Source of the DNA: Pycnopodia helianthoides
Lineage: Eukaryota > Echinodermata > Asteroidea > Forcipulatida > Asteriidae
Reading direction: 5' to 3'
DNA length: 64,000 bases
Assembly (NCBI GenBank): GCA_032158295.1
Contig: CM063262.1
Location: 5,489,394-5,553,393 of the forward strand
Shown here: positions 45,101-57,100 of the stretch, piece after piece
Position numbering within the stretch: position 1 is the stretch's first letter
How the letters are laid out: each line of letters starts with the position of its first letter
Position numbers and translations under genes: made by a program
Notes under the pieces: model-generated
Seen by the model: the letters and a program-made list of their open reading frames with translations, nothing else
What the model was told of the DNA's origin: nothing
Database searches by the model: none

Positions 45101-48100
45101 TTTCCAACACACGCGCACATGATTATGATCGGGCCTTTTCGATACCACGGCTCACCGGCTTCTGCTCTGTCTTATGGCTCCGTCCACCCGCTTGAAGCAC
45201 CATTATGTAAGGTTGTGGTTTACCAAATACTGACGGAGCCTAAGCCGGAGTCGATGACAACACTGCCGTTTCGAAAAGGGCCATAAAAAGCACTAAACAG
45301 CCGTTGATAGTAATTGAGAAAGGATTCCCTTCGAAGTAGTAAGATTTGGAGAAAAAAAAATCCACACCAAAAGAACAAATTCATGCACGTAATCGTTTCT
45401 CATGTTTCTGAGGGTTGTGCCCGTTTTCGAGTGATGTGGTTGGTACCCGCTGTCAAATTGCTAAACGTGGATGGATTCGACGTTATTGTGAAAATACCTT
45501 AGTATTTTTTTGCTGTTTTCTCAGCAAGCAGACGATGTAATCAGCCGAAACTTTCACATGTGACTGTTTCTTGATAATTTAACATCCGGACGCCTGCTCG
45601 GTTAGACCTTGCAGACTTCACACACACTGAGAGAGAAATATACATCCCCCAGCGAATAGAAACACTTACTTGGTCAGAACAAAAGACAACGACACTAAAA
45701 AACACTGATTCATTTTGTTGTTGACGACAAATTAATACGCACGCTCTGGACGGAAGTATCGAAAATCTCTCTGGGAAACTCCGGGATCGTGACAGTGGAG
45801 AGCATGGGTCGTAGCATATCCAACACGTCGAGCGGTTTCAGTGCCGTTAAAGCTTCGGCAGATCCGTGGATTAAGAAGTCCTCGATGGGCTTCAGGAACT
45901 GTTATTAATTAATGCAAGAAGTCAATTAATTAATAATTACTAGTTTTGGGTTGAACAAAGAAAAAATGGGGAAACCACCAACATGGGCTAGATAGCTCAG
46001 TTGGTAAAGCGCCAGCACGTTAATCCGAGGGTCCTTGGTTCAAATCCCGCTCTAGTCAAATGTTTTTTGTTCAACCCAAAAATATTTAAAAACAAAATAG
46101 GGTGACCGCCAACATATGGCTAGATAGCTCAGTTGGTAGAGCGCCGGTACGTTAATCCGGGGTTGCCTTGGTTCAAATCCCGCTCTAGTCAAATTTTGTC
46201 ACGATCGGTTTACCTCTAAGATGGCAGCTGGATGACGTCAATGGATAAAGTCTATTAAAACAGAGGTCAAAATAAGGTTGTTCATTGGCCAGTCAGTCCC
46301 GTGTGCCGCGCGTACAAGTCTGTGCGTTTTCATTGTTTCATCATCAGTTTACCTCTAAGATGGCGGCTGGATGACGTGAATGCGTAATGTCTATGGAAAT
46401 ATGCAAGCACAACTCTCAGCCAATGACACGTCTTCCCTCGACCTCAGTGAGGAGAGCTTCTGACGTCATATTATGCATGGGTCACTGACCAGCCTCGCTA
46501 CTCATGGGCGCGCCGGATCGATACCCCTCGTCATGACCGAGCAAGGCATATACCGGAAAAGTATTGGCGCGGCGAGATCGATCACCCCTGGGAACGAGGT
46601 TGGTCACCGACTAATAACGTACCTGATCTGAGCTTGCTTCGAAGTCAACGATGGCCAAGTCCTCCAGAAAACCGGATGTGGCTACCGCCTCGTAGAGGGA
46701 GCTGTCCATCTGACATTGCCTAGTGGGTTAAAAAAAAAGACAGTTGACGGGATGAGCATTATTGTGTTTTCGAAACCACGGTGCATTATCCATAACCGAC
46801 ACGGGCTCAAAAAAAAGGCATGACTCTGAGTCTGGCTGGACGATTTTTTCAAGGACTGTTTACAACAAACGGTGTTTTTGCATTGCATGTATGGCTTCCA
46901 ATAATTTTCCCAACCTTGGTTGGCAAAAAAAAAAACTCGGGCTGTGACGTTGCAATGGAAAGGTCTATGGGTGCACTCCACAAAATAAGGAGAAATTTGA
47001 CGGAGCGTGGGCCTCATTGATAATTTGAATGCTTTCAAAATATTCTATTTTAGACAGACATGAGAGCCAAAAAAGGGGGTTCAGTGTAAGAATTAATAAT
47101 TGCCCAATTGTGACCTGGGGCCCTGAAATTAGTTTTATCCTTTTTGCCCAGAGGTGTAGGGGAATCTGTTACTCAAGATTTCTGCTCGGACGTTTGGAAA
47201 TTTAAACAGGGGTACGGGTTGGGGTGATTTGTTTTGGGGGAGGGAGGTTAACTCGACTGGCCTTTTGACTCCTCATATCAAATTGAGCAGAGGAAATAAA
47301 AGTTCAAGGGTCAATGGATAATTTTCCCTTTACTGTAAAAAGCTGTGAGACTTCCAAGTATATTTGTTTATGTATTTTTGAATATTTAACATTTTTCACT
47401 GTATGCTGTAAAAGTTTATTTAGTGGGGTGCACCCTAGACTTGACTCAAGTCCCAATCCCGTGCCATCCCCAGAAAACTATTGTTTTGTGATGCTCTGTA
47501 TTCCCCAACCTGTTCCATTCTCGGGACCACATTTTTGACGGCGAGCGCGCACTGCATGCTATACGATACGGGTTGTTTGCTAGTTGGCGGGATATGCTTA
47601 GGGACCTCTCACACGAGAACGGGACTTAAATCAAGTCTAGGTGCGCCCCAGCCTCGCTACCATGGGCAGCGCGCCGCATCGATACCTCTCGTCACTTAAT
47701 GAGCGAGTAAGAAAGTGGCGCGGCGAGATTGATCACTCCTGGGGACGAGGTTGGGCGCACCCCTACAGACCGAACTTACTCCATAAAATGGCGGACAGTG
47801 AGGTTGTGCGGTGAGTCACCGAGACTGATGAAGGATTCCACCATGGAGTTCATGAAGGTTTTGCCTCCCCCAAAGGCGGGGTTGTCTACTGTCTGCACAG
47901 ATTTAAAAAAAAAAAAAATCAAAAAAATCATTAACATTGATTTAAGGATGCGTTACAACAACCCTGCAGCGTGTCGTGGCCTAACGGTTAAGGGCACTAG
48001 TGTTTCTGATCAACAGAGCTAGAGTCCCGGTGGTGGTACTTGTGTCTTCTGAGCAAGACATTTTACCATAATTGCTTTTTCATTTGGAGGTACATTAAGC

Positions 48101-51100
48101 CGTAATTGCTATGCCCTTCTGAGGGACATTAAGCCGTAGGTCCCGTGTACGTAGCCTTGATTGCAAGGCTGTGTAATAGTTTGCTTACTATAAGCTAAAA
48201 ATGTGAATAACCACAGCCGCACGAATGCGATGCCCGAATGCAATGCAACTCCTGTTCCGGTCCCCCGACTGTCTTTAAACAGCACACCATGCTCTCACAC
48301 CCAAGGAAGCACACAAACGCTCGTTTCCACACACCGCTATCGCCCACACACAATCCTAGCCCGTGAGCCTGACGGCTTGGTAGTGCAGTAAAATACCACT
48401 GAACACTTCGTGGTATGTTTCTGGTTCACATAGCAAGCACCCTCAGCAGGCTTGCGAGTTGCAGTGATTAAAGTTAACTTATGAGGCATCATTGGTTTAA
48501 TTACCAACAATGTATAGTAATAATAACTTTTGGGTTGAACAAAAAACAAACTTGGGTTTGAGCCCTGGCTATACGGCAGTTACAGGTTGAATGGCTTTTA
48601 GCTGGCACCCGAACAAAGATAATCATTAACAAAATAGAGACACCGCCAACATAGGGTTAGATAGCTCAGCTGGTAGACCGCCGGTGATGTGGCAGGAGAT
48701 TCTGTCCCCATACGGCGAACTGTGTACAAGCTTCCTCTGAGAGCACCCTCTTTTGAATCATCCTCCTTCAGCCCATGCTAGTTTCCCATATTATGGGGGG
48801 ACAGAATCTCCGGGGGACAGATTTCCCTATGACACCGGCACGTTAATCCGGAAGTTGCATGTTAAAGCCCCGTGCGCTCTACCAGTCAATTTTTGTGTGT
48901 GCCACCCAAAATTATTTCCAAAATGTACCCAGTCAGTTTCCCTTTCGGTTTATTAATTGATAATAATAACAATTTAAACCCTATATTTAGAAATATAAGG
49001 TGACAGATTGAACCTTATCGAAGATGCTGAGATCTACCATGGAGTTACACATCAGAGTCAAGTTGGCCCCGACCATGAATAGTATAGCCGTCGGCACCCA
49101 GAATAACACGGCAACACATACAGCCAATCCTGTCGACCTGCATGGATAGATACGAGAACAAGAACACGTTTAGATATCGGTGGCAAACTCCGTATGATCC
49201 AACTGTGAAAACCCCCAAATCTTCGTATAGCATAGATGTGAAGCTTTCTCTTGAAGACGACCTGAGTACACTGTCGAAACGTCGAGACTTATCTTCTCGG
49301 AACCACCACTTCTTTTGTTCGTTTAACAATAAGCATGCACGACAACGAATCAAGGAAAACTTTATAGACGCGTGCAAGTTTCCATTGTTTTTCATCAAAG
49401 ATGGAGGTCAATGACGTCATGTGCAGTTCATATTAGCTTACCCGACCATGAGACGGCCACTCCATTTGGACGCCTCCGTATGGATCCGCACGCTGAGCAG
49501 TCCAGTCTTGGTGTACCGGGCTGCGGCCAACACTAGGCCGAGTATGCAGAGAATGGACAGGACCAACGCCACCGTCGCAAACACTGCGTAGACTCCGTAG
49601 CTAAAATGGAGATACCAAGGAATGGATGAGTCCGCCTTATTTGTATCTGTAGATCACATTCTTTGACTTCAATATGGTTTTGAAACAAGCTGCAGGTTTG
49701 CACTCCTGCGAAGTATGATTCAATTATAACTTTAAAAGTCCGCACTAATGATGTCACTTTTTCTTAAAAAATACCGCGATCACCGCATCATCAGCGCGCC
49801 AAACTGCACCGGTGTCATAGGGAAATCCGTCACCCGGAGATTCTGTCCGCCATATTGGAAATTAACATGGGCTGAAGGAGGTTGATTCAAAAGAGGGCGC
49901 TATTAAAGGAAATTAGTGCTCAGTTCGCCGTATGGGGGACAGAATCTCCTGCCACATCGGTACTGATCAGATTCTATATTTAGCATAAGTGAAACGCTTT
50001 TGAAACGCTTGGTGGAAGCAGACTTTCCAGGTAACATTTCACTGTTCTCGAAAATGTGCGCGTGCCCAGAGTGACGTGATCAATGGAAAGCTTTTGTCTG
50101 CTGCCACCTAGAGTCTCGAAGTATCTTAGCTTACATTAAGGAGCCGTAGCCTTCTGCCATGTCACCAAATTCACCAATCATGCCGCTGAATTGACTCGTA
50201 TTCAACCGCATCATGGTCTGCACTCCAAAGAAAACAAAAGAAGTGTAACAAATATTGGAGTATAATATGCACAATCTGTGGTAATATCTGGGCCCAATTT
50301 CATAGAGCAGCTTAGGCAACAAAGAGTGCTTTTAACAATTTTCTGCTAAGCAAAAATGAGCAGGATACCAGTAATAGTTGTTACATGTGGAATGATGTTT
50401 TGGCTGGTAACCTTATTCTGGAAAAGCATGCTCAAAATAATGATTTACAAACACTATAGATCTGTTGCATATTATGACGTCACAAGCCCAAAGCAGTCCC
50501 CTCATTGAGGACAATGAAGAGCTATCACTGGTTGAGAGGAGAGGGCTTAATGGACGTTGAAGGAGGTATAACTCATCATACACAGTCTGGCTGCCATTGA
50601 GCAGGAATAGCTTTTGATAGCTTTACTTGTTTTTTGCACTCCCCATTCGGATAGCCACGTGCGCCTTGATGAAACACTTAAACCTACCTCGACTTGGGAG
50701 ACTACGTCATTCGTAATTGAAGATACCATCGGCTGAGTCGAAGCCAGTACGGTGTCCACCATGCCTTGAAACCAAGTAAACACACACAACAAAACGCATA
50801 TTACTTTAATAAGTAAACACAAATTAACAAACAGTGCAGAAAGTAGACCTTATGCACATGACGTCATTTTTGGGTAGGGCGCCCTCGGTTATGAGGTCAA
50901 AAATAGGTAGCCCGAACATCTGACGTCACACTTCGAGGCTCGTGAATTACGCCAGAGACCGGCTTCGAGCGTTTGGAGGAATCCTGACAAACGCACCTTT
51001 GACCTCGCATCCCATTGCGGTCTTGCGGATAAGGACAGGGGACCAGTCTAGCAGTGACCATTATTTTGATTAATAGACCGGTGCCTGTCCTTATTCTTAC

Positions 51101-54100
51101 GGATAAAAGGGCAGGGGACCAGTCTTAAAAGAAGGTTGCTCATTGGCCCATCCAGTGTGCTGCGCGTACAGAAATGTGCGTTTCCCATTGTCACATGATC
51201 GTTTTACCTCTATTAGATAGCGGTGGGATGACGTCAATGCATAAGGTCAATACCTGCGTTATTAAATAACTCACACTCGTAAAACCCTTTTCATTCTAAT
51301 TAAACTCCCACGCTTTACGGACGATACGATGAGTAGTAATTAGTGGTAGCTTAAACGAGGAGGCGTGCTCACTGACACCGGAAAAAAAGTGCGGGATAAA
51401 AATTCCATTAGTGCGGACATTATGGTGAATTCATTCGAGTCAAAGGCATTTCCGGGGCCAAGGTCAAGAAACTTGTTGCATTTCTTGCAGAGTCAGAAGG
51501 TTTGGTTCTATACAAAATGGCGGACCGTGTTAATTCACGAAGTATAAGGAAAATCATACAGTCATGATCGTCGGCTCGGGACTATAAAGGTCGTTAGTGC
51601 AGTTATAATGAATTTCATAAAATTGGTTTTGCATATTATTTTGGAGCTCCTGGTAAATGGAGTTTGTTGATCAAGAGTGGTCTCAAAAGTAAATATTTTG
51701 GCAAAAGGAAACAATCGTTTTCTATAAGTAAAACATTTTGTTTGTGGATTTTGGTGTACCCAATTCTGTTTGCGCATTTTCCTGTAACGATCTTTTGATC
51801 ATTATGGGTATGAACTGCAGTCAATGACCGTCTAGCACTGAGCCAACGATATTCTACTTTTACAACATCTTTCCAACAATAATTATTCATTTGATAACAA
51901 ACGCTTCTTTGATAGCCCACGTCGCCCAATCAAACGCAGGGTTCCCTTTTTAAATACAAAATGACAGCCTCGTACCATGTAGTGCCCCCGTGGGTCGAAG
52001 GAGAGTTTGATGGACTTCGGTTACAACGTCCCCACCCTGGGAAGGAGAACAATACAATCTTGTTATGGCGTGGCTATTAGGATGTATGGCCCCGACCGGT
52101 TTTCCCGGTCGGTTTCGGCTAATATGAATTAAATTTCATTAATCAAACGCATTCAAGTTCAGGCATCTGTCACTAATTCGGTACAAAAAGGGTTTATTTT
52201 TAGATATTAATAGTGTATTCGATTTCGCTCTTATCAGTCATTCTATTTCAAGCAATATAGGCACCAATTTCTACTTCTATAGGTTGAATTTCTACTACCT
52301 ATTTACGTTTTGACGAAATTGAATTGGTTGACCAGGCTCTCGCTGCTGGCTTTTACGAAATTGAAACAAGGGTTTGTTTTTTTGCGACCTGATGAATTTG
52401 AACGACCTTGTTTGAACTGTTGAACCTGAATCCAGCCTTTTTGACTGTTGAATGCTGATGCAATGGAACATTAATTTCCACAGGAAAGCCAACAAGCCAC
52501 GTGTAACAGTGACGGGGTTGTTGGTAATATTGGCCGTGAAAACCTATAGCGTCCTCGCACGCTTCCTTTTTAGAGGCCGCCTCCTTGTTTTTTTCATCTT
52601 TTTAAGGATACGTTTTAACGACTTCTAACGAAAAATAATAATTTTAGAATCAATGAGATCGTGTTTTTTTTGTTTTTTTTTAACTTTAGCACACCGAAAA
52701 AACACACAGAAAAAAACTGGCAACCATCTTGAAAAATAGCCCGGTCGGTTGTCTTGAAAAATGTGTCGGGCGGCCATTTTTGAAAAAACAAACAAACAAA
52801 CAAAAAAGGCCCTTCGCCTTCCTTTTTCAAAAAGGCAGGACGCTAAACATGTTTCTATATTATTCCACTTATTTGACTAGTCAAATTTTCTAAATGACAA
52901 GCTGAAAAGGACGTATACACAGCGAGATCAAGCTATTCGTCGTTTATGTGTATTTTGGTACTTACCGTGGAGAGCATAGCTGTAGTCATTTCACCTATAA
53001 GTGCACCGATGCCTGAAAATGAGGCTGACAGTTCCGACAAATCGATCTGGGAGTGTCAACAAGTGTTATACAACAGAAGGATAAATATTACTCTGGATTT
53101 ATCCCCTTCTCAAAATTCACTTTCACTAAAACAATTATTGGATAAAATCACTACATCAATAACAAGCTGCAGAACCAGAAACACAGAACCAGAATGGGCA
53201 GCAGTAAAAGGTGGTGACAGCAACAATGACAACACCATTAGCAACATGCAGCAACAACAACATCAGCGACAGCGACAGCGACAGCAACAGCAGCAGCGAC
53301 AGCAACAGTGACAACAGCAACAGCAACATAAACAGCAACAACAACAACAACATCAGCGACAGCGACAGCGACAGCAACATCAGCAGCGACAGCAACAGTG
53401 ATAACAGCAACAGCAACATAAACAGCAACAACAACAACATCAGCGACAGCGACAGCACGGTAACAGCGGCAGCGACAGCGACAGTGACAGTGACAACGAC
53501 AACAACAATATCAACAACAACAGCAAATGTAGCAGCAACAACAACAACTACAACAACAACAACAACAACTACAACAACAACCACTATTTCTACTACTACA
53601 ACAACCGGAATCTGTGTCAAAATGGCCAACAACAATAACCACAGCCGAAACAAAACAGCAGCATTAACAACCAGCGTGATTGTAACCCTCATCACAATTT
53701 AAAACGCAAAAGCAGAAGTAGACAGTAATAACAACAACAACAACAACAACAAAAGCCAGCATCACTAGCGTTAGTTACACAGGCTTCGATGTCAACACAA
53801 GCAACAAAACAACGACATCATTACCAATCAAAAGTATCTACTGTAATCAATATTATATTAACATTTAATTAACAGCGCCGAAAATAACAATCAAGAGAAT
53901 CCACTACAGCGTCAACGACAACAATATGAAAAGCAAGGAATAAAAAAAATAGACCAACAGTAAAGATAACAACAAGCAGTTGTTAAGTTTCCAGGGGTCG
54001 ATTTCACACAAAAAACTCTTCCTAACTTAGGACTAGTCCTAGGCAATGCTAACAGAAAGGACTTCAGATGAGACTATAATATAGTCTCATCTCTTTGTGA

Positions 54101-57100
54101 AATCGGCCACAGTGATAATTAAAAGTTTACTTCTTTTATAAAGGTGAGCTCGTCAAGAAACGTCGACGGACTGGGGATGAGGTTGCAGATACCGAGAATG
54201 TTTAGGGTATATTTAATACAGATCTGCTTCACGTCATCGATCAGATCTGAGACTGTCTGGAAGATGGCTTCCACTAGCCGATCGAACATCCCCTGGAGTG
54301 ACGGAGTGCGGACAATTTCCGGTAGACGGTCGGAGGTGAAAACTGAAATTACGGTTTGGAGAAGTTATAGGCAAAGTATACCTTCGGACTTTGGGACCGT
54401 TTTATTGTTTTAATTCTATATAAGTGTAGATATACAATAAAACTAACCTGTGAAAATTTCATTTCAAAAGGTGGTATAGCGTTTTTGAGATATCGCAAAA
54501 AATCTGGAGCGATTATGTCTACGCATGAAGAATAATCCTTAATAGGAATACACGATCTGAGAAACGTTTCTGACAGAAACGTTTTTCAGATTCAAAGTTT
54601 GGGGATAAAAACCAACATATCCACATTATTTGGAATTGAAACATTTCTCAAAATGCTTTACATTACTTGCCATTTTAAACAGTCATTCGATTAGACACGT
54701 TCGAGTGAAACACAGACCGCGCATGCGTGATTTGAATGGCAAACTGACTAAAGGTTAGCACCCGAACTTGCTCATAGGCGATTCGTGCGCTGTTGAGTCT
54801 CAAAACATGCAATATTAATTGTAATGCTTGAGGGGGAGGGGGAGGGGGGGGTCACCACACATTATAGTGCGCCACCAAGAGTTTACTCCAGAGTGTTCAA
54901 ATTCAAATTATTCAATCGACATCCAGTTTAGATACGGACTTGTGTTTTGCGACAGGAAAGACATTTTGAAGCCCCGCATGGAAAGTGTATTATAACCTAC
55001 ATGCCGATTAGATGCTTTGAATAATTTAAACTTTGGTAGTTTTTTTTGTGTGTGGGTAGTTTATACAACAACAGAGGGCGTTCTTACGTGTTGAGAACTG
55101 CGACAGCGTATTACCCATAGGTCCCATGATTCCAACCAATCCATCGTGGAACGTTGAAAACACCAGGTTTATAACATCTGAAGAATAGGCAATAACAAAA
55201 AATGTACATTAATATTCAATAATATATTTATTTATAACACAATAACAGTATAATCGGCGCCAACAGGATTAACAGGAGACGATGTAGACATGTTCAATTT
55301 TAGATTTGGGAGGAAAACCCCTAACGAGGGAAGAGCCACGCAATCAGGGCCCAATTTCAAGGCTCTGCTTACCGTAAGCAAAGAATCGGCGCTTGCGGAA
55401 GCAGGGAATTCCGCGCTTACGTCAAGCGTATTTCACGGGTTAGCGGGGAATTTCGGCTTGTGCGCGTGCGTACTCCACGTTACTAGGCATTCTACGCTTA
55501 CACAGCTAGCGCAGAAATTCGGCGCTTGAACAGTAAGCGGAGAATGGTCAACGCAAGCGCAGAATTCGGCGGTAAGCAGAGCCATGAAATTGGGCCCAGG
55601 TAGGGACTGAAAACCCAAGCTACACGCAAGGCTCTGGTCTGAGACGGGATTCAAACCGGGATATACAGATAGGTGAAAGGCAGGGAAGGATACCACTACT
55701 GAACCAACCTAAAATAGAAACTAAAATATTGTTAGCTTCGCTTCTCATCTGGTATAATTTGGGGTTGGCGCTGCACTTTGTGAAATGGTTCAATAGCCGG
55801 GCAGAGTGACAGGGATGCAGAAACTTGTAGGAGTGGGTATCCAAACCAGAGTTCCTCTTTGTTTTTTGAGGACAATGACGAAGGAATCGCTGGCCCTCCC
55901 GATGCCGGAATGACACAAGTCATTATTCCCGAAAAAGTGTTAAAAAAAATCGACCCGGAACTCAGGATACGGAATTCTGGGACCAACGTCTAGATAGATT
56001 CCGAAAGTTTTCAGAATAACGTCGGCTTTCTTTTCTAAATCCGGAGAGGAGGTCCGCAAAACCCCTCCCCCCGCCCCCAAATCAAAAAAACTTACCATTC
56101 ACGTTGCCTTTGATAGTACCAGACAGAGTACTTACATTAAACAACTGCCGTACATCCTGGGAAAGTGTAAAACAAACAAAAGTAATATTATATTTATTTA
56201 TAATATTATACCAAACTATGTTGCTTGACGGATGACAACATTTTGGGTCAGTTGAAGCTCTTCATAATCAACAGAAAGAGTGACAAACAATAAAAGTAAC
56301 TGCATAATAATTATATAGGCAGTTAGATTTCCTAGCTACTTAGCCATATGGATGGCTCTGCTAAACAGTTCTAAACACTTCCGGGTCAGAATACGGATCC
56401 GTATTGGACCCCTTGACCTCTGGGTCAGGCTGACCCAGAAACTGGTAAAAAAAAAATAATAAAGAGGGGATTTGACTAGGATTCTGCGTCAGTTTGACCC
56501 ATTTCCGGGTCATATTGACCAAGCTAGCCCCATGGGACCCCGGGTCAATTCTGCAGTGACCTGCAAAGCGCAACTTCTTTCAAGACTGTTGAGGATACTG
56601 CTAGAAAATGCCCGTAAAGCTTCTGTGAAAAGACCTTAGGCCTATGCACACGACGTCATTTGAGCAATCACCTCTAGCCGAGGGCACCCTACTCAAAATA
56701 ATGACGTCATGTGCATAGAGGTTGGCACAGCGTAATTTAATTCTTCTAGTCACTGCTATCCCCAATTCGAGGCTCTACACGCAAATGGCTGACCGTGCAA
56801 ATGGCAAGCAGGCACGTGTTCCATTTTTGTTTTGAAACACTTTCCTTTAAATCAAAGTTGTGGGGGAGGGCGTGGTTTGGCTGTTTCCCCCCAACACTTA
56901 CTTCAAAAAGATCATCCTGAAAGTCGTCTACGTCGTCGAGGATATTGTGAGCTGTGTTCTCGAAGCGCGTGAGACTCTGCGCGACTTGGTATGCCGACGC
57001 AATAGTGAAGCAAGCTGCAATCCTATTGGTTCACAATAAAAGGGGGGGTAGTTCATTATTGTTTTTGTTTTTTTGGAATAGTGTAAAGGGCTGTGTCCAA

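Noticed and set aside
45986..46190. Two tRNA genes
   Set aside because: Cloverleaf arms are incomplete (no T33, mispaired anticodon and acceptor stems) and the flanks match SINE family 1 copies elsewhere.
53156..53702. Long Val/Leu-rich (minus) and Asn/Ser/Thr-rich (plus) proteins
   Set aside because: Both come from translation of the CAA/CAG microsatellite inside a prominin intron.
57003..57022. Acceptor TTGCAG/CTTGC for the span-2 exon
   Set aside because: It breaks the phase with the preceding exon. The upstream AATAG/GATT restores phase and the membrane span.
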